Below are positions 8,159 through 12,149 of a DNA stretch of 12,149 nt, piece after piece. The DNA is taken from contig JBJOND010000079.1 of assembly GCA_046052065.1 (NCBI GenBank), positions 1 through 12,149 on the forward strand, read 5' to 3'. How positions within the stretch are numbered: position 1 is the first letter of the stretch; the number at the start of each line of letters is the position of its first letter. Origin of the DNA: CAINEC01 sp046052065 (lineage in GTDB: Bacteria; Bacteroidota; Bacteroidia; AKYH767-A; OLB10). A model generated the notes under the pieces. The model was not told the origin of the DNA, did no database searches, and saw nothing but the letters and a program-made list of their open reading frames with translations. The position numbers were made by a program, and so were the translations under genes.

Positions 8159-8179
8159 GTAGCCCCTTGTCGGGGTTAC
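8159..8179 (+). repeat. Hairpin 1 in the leader of the second receptor
   Basis: GTAGCCCC (8159-8166) pairs with GGGGTTAC (8172-8179) across a TTGTC loop: 8 bp with one G-U pair, extendable outward past a bulge (ATGT/ACAT). It begins 12 bases after the stop of the small protein. No T-run follows, so a plain terminator is unlikely; it may protect an RNA end or act in the leader. Confidence 0.55.
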
Positions 8180-8186
8180 ATGTCTG

Positions 8187-8208
8187 TACAATACAAACCC
8201 GTATTGTA
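8187..8208 (+). repeat. Hairpin 2 in the leader of the second receptor
   Basis: TACAATAC (8187-8194) and GTATTGTA (8201-8208) form a perfect 8-bp stem around an AAACCC loop. It lies 7 bases after hairpin 1 and 35 bases before the receptor start. It could be an operator palindrome in DNA or an RNA structure controlling receptor translation; neither can be chosen from sequence. Confidence 0.55.
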
Positions 8209-8243
8209 GTGCATCTTATATTATTCATATTTAAAGTAAAAAA

Positions 8244-10433
8244 ATGAACTTTTTGCGTACAGCAATAGCCGTAGGTCTATTGTTAATTGGTCAAACTATA
8301 GTGGCACAAGATTCTTTGCAATCAAAACAACTTGAGGAAGTAATTGTAACCGCTAATAAGCGGGAAGAAAATATTCTAAAAGTAAATACTTCAATTACCT
8401 CTCTTTCAGCAAAGAAAGTAGAGGATACAAGAACCTGGGGATTGAGCGGATTATCAGCAATCGTGCCCAATTATAATTATCAAGAACTGGGAGTCTCTTT
8501 TCAACAAATTCAATCTATACGTGGAATTCAGGTTTTTAGTGAAAATCCTGCAGTTTCCACTTATATCGATGATGTAAACAATATAGATATTCTGGCGAAT
8601 GGATTTGCATTTACTGATATAGAGCGAATTGAAGTACTAAGAGGTCCACAAGGAACGCTTTATGGACGAAATGCAATGGGTGGAGTTGTTAATATCATCA
8701 CCAAAAAACCTACAAATCTAACTACAGCTTTTGCTGAGGTATCATTAGGGAATTTAGGAATTCAACGTTATAGCGGAGGGTTTAAAACTCCCATAGTAAA
8801 AGGGAAACTATTTTTTGGCCTAAACGGTTTGTTCCAAAAACAAGATGGATTTTTAAAAAATGATATTGCTAATACTTCTACTACTGATGCCAGTCTAAAT
8901 GGTAAACTTGTGGGTAGTGAAAACAACATTTATGGTAACATGTATTTGAAATGGTTAGCAGGAAAGCGATTGACTTTTACATTGAATTTTAAAGGTCAAC
9001 AAGACAAGAGTAGCAACTCTGGTTTTATGGTTTCGCAGTTTAGTGATACTTATGCTATTCAAAATCCGGATAAGATCAACTTAGCAAGGATTTCTTCTCA
9101 TGAAAGGAATATTTTAAACTCATCACTTGTTGCAAAATACCAAGCTCCAGCTTTTACAATTACTTCGATTTCTGCTCTTCAAACAATTGCTTTTGGGTTT
9201 AAGGATCTTGACTTCCCAGGTATTTATCACTCCTACTATGATGGTAGTATAGGCGAACTGTTACCACCTCAAAAAGTTTGGAGCCAAGAGCTAAGAATTA
9301 ATTCGACAAAAGAAACGAAGCTGCAATATACTGCTGGACTCTACGCTTTTACTCAAAAAGGGTATGAACCTACAACCAATACGGCTTATGAATTATCAAA
9401 TGCACAAGCAGCGGCTTTTGCATTGCCAAATGGATCTTTTTTGATCAATCGCAATAGGAGTAATAATTATGGACTAGCTGCTTTTGGTGAACTGAATTAT
9501 GCTTTGAATAGCAAATTAAAATCAACATTTGGAATTCGATATGACCATGAAAAAAGAGAGGCCATTTTTAATGGCTTTGGTGATGCCGTCCTAATTGGTG
9601 GTGTTGTAACTGAAATAAAGCCAAATCTTACCGCATCTGGAACGTATGCTGCAGTCTCCCCCAAATTTGCTTTAAGTTATACACCAAATGACAATGATAA
9701 TTTTTATGTTACCTATTCAAGAGGATTTAGAGCGGGAGGCATCAACCCAAGTTCATTACCAGCAGGCATAAGACAAACTTTTGATCCAGAGTATTCCAAT
9801 AATTATGAAATTGGCTATAAATCACTTTTTGCCGATAAAAAAGTCAGTATAGCTGCATCTGCCTTTTTAATTCAATGGCAAGATTTGCAGTTTTATAATT
9901 TAGTGGCACCATTTACCTATGCTCGAGAGAATGTTGGAAATGCGCAGTCGGCTGGTTTTGAAATTGAATTTTCTGCCTTGCCTAAAAAAGGCTTACAATT
10001 TGATGGAAGCTTGGGTATCAATACAACGAAATATAAAGACTTTGATTTAAAGCGTGTAAATTTTGGAACAGGAGTTGAAACAATTACCCCAATTGGAGGG
10101 AACAAATTATCAAATGCACCTGGTCATACTTTATTTTTGGGAGCTCAATATGATTATGAAATAAATGCTAAAGCGAAGGCTGTTTTTCGTTTTGAAGTTC
10201 GGAATATAGGGGATTCCTTCACGGATATTCAGAATCAAATTAAACAGCCATCATATACATTACTGAATACAAGAGTTGGTTTTAACTTCAATAAATTTGG
10301 TGTATTTGTATGGGGTCAAAATCTTACCAATAAAAGATACTTAGCTTACGGAAATCCTGATAGTAGTTTCGGAAAACAAGCAAGAATTGGAGCTCCAAGA
10401 ACTTATGGTCTTACATTAAGTACAAAATTTTAA
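8244..10433 (+). CDS. TonB-dependent outer-membrane receptor
   Basis: A 729-residue receptor without the N-terminal carboxypeptidase-like domain of the first one. Signal peptide 1-21 (IVAQ|DS); TonB box LEEVIVTANKREENI (30-44); plug domain ~48-158 with IRGIQVFSENPAVSTYIDDV (92-111) and the hallmark ERIEVLRGPQGTLYGRNAMG (127-146) followed by GGVVNIITKKP; then the barrel with DNFYVTYSRGFRAGGINP and NYEIGYKS, motifs usual in this class, ending in a terminal aromatic (STKF). The sequence resembles receptors annotated for iron complexes, but the ligand is not deducible. It lies 97 bases downstream of the CxGKC protein behind two hairpins and 59 bases upstream of a secreted DJ-1/PfpI protein, all on the + strand, so co-transcription is plausible. 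No SusD-like partner is present. The gene is intact. Confidence 0.93.
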   Translation: MNFLRTAIAVGLLLIGQTIVAQDSLQSKQLEEVIVTANKREENILKVNTSITSLSAKKVEDTRTWGLSGLSAIVPNYNYQELGVSFQQIQSIRGIQVFSENPAVSTYIDDVNNIDILANGFAFTDIERIEVLRGPQGTLYGRNAMGGVVNIITKKPTNLTTAFAEVSLGNLGIQRYSGGFKTPIVKGKLFFGLNGLFQKQDGFLKNDIANTSTTDASLNGKLVGSENNIYGNMYLKWLAGKRLTFTLNFKGQQDKSSNSGFMVSQFSDTYAIQNPDKINLARISSHERNILNSSLVAKYQAPAFTITSISALQTIAFGFKDLDFPGIYHSYYDGSIGELLPPQKVWSQELRINSTKETKLQYTAGLYAFTQKGYEPTTNTAYELSNAQAAAFALPNGSFLINRNRSNNYGLAAFGELNYALNSKLKSTFGIRYDHEKREAIFNGFGDAVLIGGVVTEIKPNLTASGTYAAVSPKFALSYTPNDNDNFYVTYSRGFRAGGINPSSLPAGIRQTFDPEYSNNYEIGYKSLFADKKVSIAASAFLIQWQDLQFYNLVAPFTYARENVGNAQSAGFEIEFSALPKKGLQFDGSLGINTTKYKDFDLKRVNFGTGVETITPIGGNKLSNAPGHTLFLGAQYDYEINAKAKAVFRFEVRNIGDSFTDIQNQIKQPSYTLLNTRVGFNFNKFGVFVWGQNLTNKRYLAYGNPDSSFGKQARIGAPRTYGLTLSTKF

Positions 10434-10447
10434 TCAAATTATAATTG

Positions 10448-10476
10448 TGTCAGTTGATATTGTTAGTTGGCTGACA
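10448..10476. promoter_or_regulatory. Inverted repeat TGTCAG-N17-CTGACA between receptor and DJ-1 gene
   Basis: TGTCAG (10448-10453) and CTGACA (10471-10476) are perfect 6-base inverted repeats, 14 bases after the receptor stop and 16 before the next ATG. The spacing would suit a regulator-binding site or a loose hairpin; no T-run follows. It may be fortuitous. Confidence 0.3.
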
Positions 10477-10492
10477 TATTAAAACAAATAGT

Positions 10493-11305
10493 ATGAATTA
10501 TAAAAAAATCATCTTTACTTTAATTTTTATTTCAATATTTTGTGTAATTGGATTGGCGCAAAAAACCAATCCCGATAGTTTAGTCATGGGGACTGCGGAA
10601 AGACATCAAAAAATGATGGATATTTTATTTACTCCCACAAAAGTACCCATTAAAAAAATTGGCATTTTACTTTATGACGGATATAATACATTAGATGCAA
10701 TGGGCCCCTACCATACTTTGGCGGAAATAATGGGGGCAAATGTATTCTTTATTGCTAAGCAAAAAGGAATGGTGAAGAACCAAAGAGGCTTAGCCATCAA
10801 AGTGGACAGTTCCTTTGATGATGTAAAGTCCTTAGATATTTTAGTCATTCCTGGTGGGGCTGTTGAAACTTTTATGCAAACCAAAGATGAGGCCACACTA
10901 AATTGGATTAAGGAAATCGACTAAACAACAAAATATACTACAAGTGTTTGCACAGGTGCTTGGATTCTAGGTGCTACTGGTTTGCTTGAAGGAAAGAAAG
11001 CAACAACCAACTGGTATCGTGCAGAAGAAATGATGAAACGATATGGTGCCAAGTTTGTGGAAGACCGTTATGTCCATGATGGTAAATATTGGACCTCTGC
11101 AGGCGTTTCAGCTGGTATTGACATGTCTTTAGCAATAATCGATGATCTATTGGGCAGAAAATATACCGAAGCAGTTATGCTTGATCTTGAGTATGATCCT
11201 AAGCCTCCTTATCAAGGTGGGGTTCCTAAAAAATCTGATCCACTGGTCGCTGACATGATGAAAGAAATGTATGATATGTTATTACTGGCTTTAATAAAAC
11301 AATAA
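10493..11305 (+). pseudogene. Secreted DJ-1/PfpI-family protein, split by an in-frame TAA
   Basis: The ATG at 10493 gives 143 residues before TAA at 10922-10924. The same frame then continues without another stop to TAA at 11303-11305, for ~270 codons in all. The first part has a signal peptide (1-22, GLAQ|KT), the family core KKIGILLYDGYNTLDAMGP and the strand DILVIPGG. The part after the stop opens with TSVCTGAWILGATGLLEGKK, the nucleophile elbow with Cys at codon 153, followed by ATTNW and the ASAGVSAGID-like stretch (TSAGVSAGIDMSLAII). The stop falls in the loop just before the catalytic cysteine, where a lysine or polar residue would be normal, so one base change (for example AAA to TAA) is enough. 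An internal ATG/TTG near 10981 would make only the C-terminal third without the core, so it is not a credible separate gene. Activity of the intact form (protease, glyoxalase or isomerase-like) is unknown. Confidence 0.85.
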
Positions 11306-11356
11306 AAACTTATGTCTTTCTACAGATATCAGCTTGACCCCTAATACTTATCATTG
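11306..11356. other. Non-coding junction between DJ-1 gene and truncated toxin
   Basis: These bases follow the DJ-1 stop and end where homology to the HEPN toxin stops on the - strand. They include GATATCAGCTTGACCCCTAA (11324-11343). No gene, terminator or clear inverted repeat is seen. It is the likely site where the rest of the toxin gene was lost. Confidence 0.35.
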
Positions 11357-11419
11357 CTAAAATTTATTGCAACTTTCCAACATGTCACTTATCAATAATT
11401 TAGGTTCCCTTTTAGACAT
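11357..11419 (-). pseudogene. hepT: HEPN (HepT/DUF86-type) toxin, N-terminal fragment
   Basis: On the - strand ATG at 11419-11417 begins MSKREPKLLISDMLESCNKF and then meets TAG at 11359-11357. The wording matches the usual first helix of DUF86 HEPN ribonuclease toxins (MSKRxxxLLxxDxLESxxKI). About 90 residues, including the RNase motif (RxxxxH), are missing, so no toxin can be made. The start lies inside the last codons of the upstream nucleotidyltransferase gene (8-base overlap), the normal layout of MntA-HepT pairs, which strengthens the call despite the short length. Confidence 0.6.
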
Positions 11420-11702
11420 AGACTTTTTCATTCTCAATCGAAGAAAAATATTGGGTTTTGATTCCTTTTCTTGAAATGAGATCAACTTGTTCATGGAATT
11501 TTTCTTGAACGAGATCTGCAAGATCTATAAATTCAATACCTATCGGCTGACTAAAATCCACGATAATATCTACATCACTATTCTAAGAAAAATCATTTCT
11601 TACAACTGAACCAAAAATACCAATTGAGCTGACGTGAAACTTTTTCTCCAGCTCTGGCTTAAGTTCTTTTATGATTTGTTTTATGGTTGAAAGATCCTTC
11701 AT
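11412..11702 (-). pseudogene. mntA: MntA-type minimal nucleotidyltransferase antitoxin with in-frame TAG
   Basis: On the - strand, ATG at 11702-11700 and TAA at 11414-11412 frame 97 codons. The protein reads MKDLSTIKQIIKELKPELEK, then the nucleotidyltransferase signature GIFGSVVRNDFS (28-39), a TAG at codon 40 (11585-11583), then NSDVDIIVDF (41-50). GSxxR and SDxD are the two halves of the active site, with D43 and D45 as metal-binding aspartates, so the stop falls inside the catalytic loop. The rest (EQVDLISRKGIKTQYF) is normal for the family. In MntA-HepT systems this protein AMPylates and silences the HEPN toxin, a fragment of which follows at once. A restart after the stop would lack GSxxR. 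With the toxin also truncated, the module is dead. Confidence 0.82.
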
Positions 11703-11801
11703 TCTACATAAAGGTAAAAAATTAGTCAATTTGGAAGATTTCCGTGGTTTATCATGGAGATGCGATAGGCAGTTGGACGTTTGGGTCGAACGCTAGAATA
11801 C

Positions 11802-11909
11802 TTAATTTCTTTTAACAGTCAATACAATCTTTGTTTGAAGTGCATCAAATACTTTGAGTATGGTGCTGATTCGATATGGTAAAAGGGAGTTCTTGATTGC
11901 CCGGGAAGG
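11802..11909 (-). pseudogene. XRE-family (HipB/HigA-like) regulator, C-terminal fragment
   Basis: A - strand frame open between a stop at 11912-11910 and TAA at 11804-11802 encodes 35 residues. It includes SRAIKNSLLPYRISTILKVF then DALQTKIVLTVKRN. This fits the end of a helix-turn-helix antitoxin-like regulator (ISRIExGxxxPRxSTLLKILDALGxxI). The N-terminal half is not found in frame upstream, where stops intervene. No partner toxin is recognisable in 11703-11801. The call rests on a short pattern match. Confidence 0.5.
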
Positions 11910-11975
11910 TTAAATTCGTAAACCAATGAAACATCCCACTAATTCACTTAATTTAGAGACATCATTCATCAACCT

Positions 11976-12149
11976 ATGCCAGTTAACAAAAATGCCATCA
12001 TCCGCCACCGCATCATAGACCGGTGCATTAACAACAAACGCCATAAATTTCCATCCCTTGAATATTTGGCAGACCGTTGTTCTCAGATACTGGAAACCGA
12101 TATTTCAATGTCAACGATTGAGAAAGATATGGCGTTGATGAAGAAGGAC
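11976..12149 (+). CDS. WYL-domain transcriptional regulator, N-terminus (runs off window)
   Basis: ATG at 11976 opens a frame of 58 codons to the end of the window without a stop. It begins MPVNKNAIIRHRIIDRCINN and continues through KFPSLEYLADRC and ISMSTIEKDMALMKKD. This is the N-terminal winged-helix region seen in Bacteroidota WYL (YafY-like) regulators, which commonly start MPxNKNAxxRxxxID and carry a STIxKDIxxM recognition helix. The WYL ligand-binding domain would lie beyond the window, so intactness cannot be judged. WYL proteins often regulate defence or stress loci, so what follows to the right is of interest. The 273 bases between the MntA start and this gene hold only the XRE fragment. 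Confidence 0.75.
   Translation, partial: MPVNKNAIIRHRIIDRCINNKRHKFPSLEYLADRCSQILETDISMSTIEKDMALMKKD

Noticed and set aside
8154..8208. Rho-independent terminator after the CxGKC protein
   Set aside because: Neither hairpin is followed by a run of T on the + strand.
10982..11305. A separate 107-residue gene after the DJ-1 stop
   Set aside because: It is in the same frame as the upstream part and is the C-terminal third of the same fold; the nucleophile cysteine lies between the two and would be in neither product.
1576..11585. Reassignment of TAA as a sense codon
   Set aside because: TAA ends clearly complete genes at 2406, 4903, 6382, 7719, 10431 and 11303, so it is a working stop here. 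Site-specific read-through or mutation remains possible.

Overview
The window looks like Bacteroidota DNA. It is AT-rich, recognisable Shine-Dalgarno sequences are essentially absent, there is a TAnnTTTG-type promoter box, two TonB-dependent outer-membrane receptors (one with an N-terminal carboxypeptidase-regulatory-like domain), and several signal peptides ending just before Q. The genus cannot be told from the sequence.

Region 1 (1-292) is a broken left edge. It holds a GC-richer stretch with a long nested palindrome and the last ~57 codons of a DUF3526-type ABC permease whose front is missing.

Region 2 (298-7721) is a tightly packed + strand operon: permease B' (interrupted by one in-frame TAA), a secreted VanX-like D-Ala-D-Ala dipeptidase, a TonB-dependent siderophore-type receptor, permease A and permease B. 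With the remnant at 119-292 (A') the order is A'-B'-dipeptidase-receptor-A-B, so two copies of a two-permease module flank a peptidase and a receptor. No ATPase or peptide-precursor gene is visible. I infer an envelope export/uptake locus for a peptide-like or metal-chelating compound. A link to peptide natural products is only a hypothesis.

Region 3 (7740-11305) is a second unit: a short promoter, a small signal-peptide protein with a CxGKCxL motif, a leader with two hairpins, a second TonB-dependent receptor, and a secreted DJ-1/PfpI-family protein split by one in-frame TAA just before its nucleophile cysteine.

Region 4 (11306-12149) is a graveyard of toxin-antitoxin pieces on the - strand: a HEPN toxin fragment, a MntA-type nucleotidyltransferase with an in-frame TAG inside its catalytic motif, and the tail of an XRE antitoxin-like regulator. 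A WYL-type regulator then starts on the + strand and runs off the window.

The most striking feature is that three unrelated genes are each broken by a single in-frame stop while the frame stays intact and homologous on both sides. Independent decay is the plain explanation, but recoding or an assembly problem should be excluded. No tRNA, rRNA, CRISPR array or complete insertion sequence was seen.
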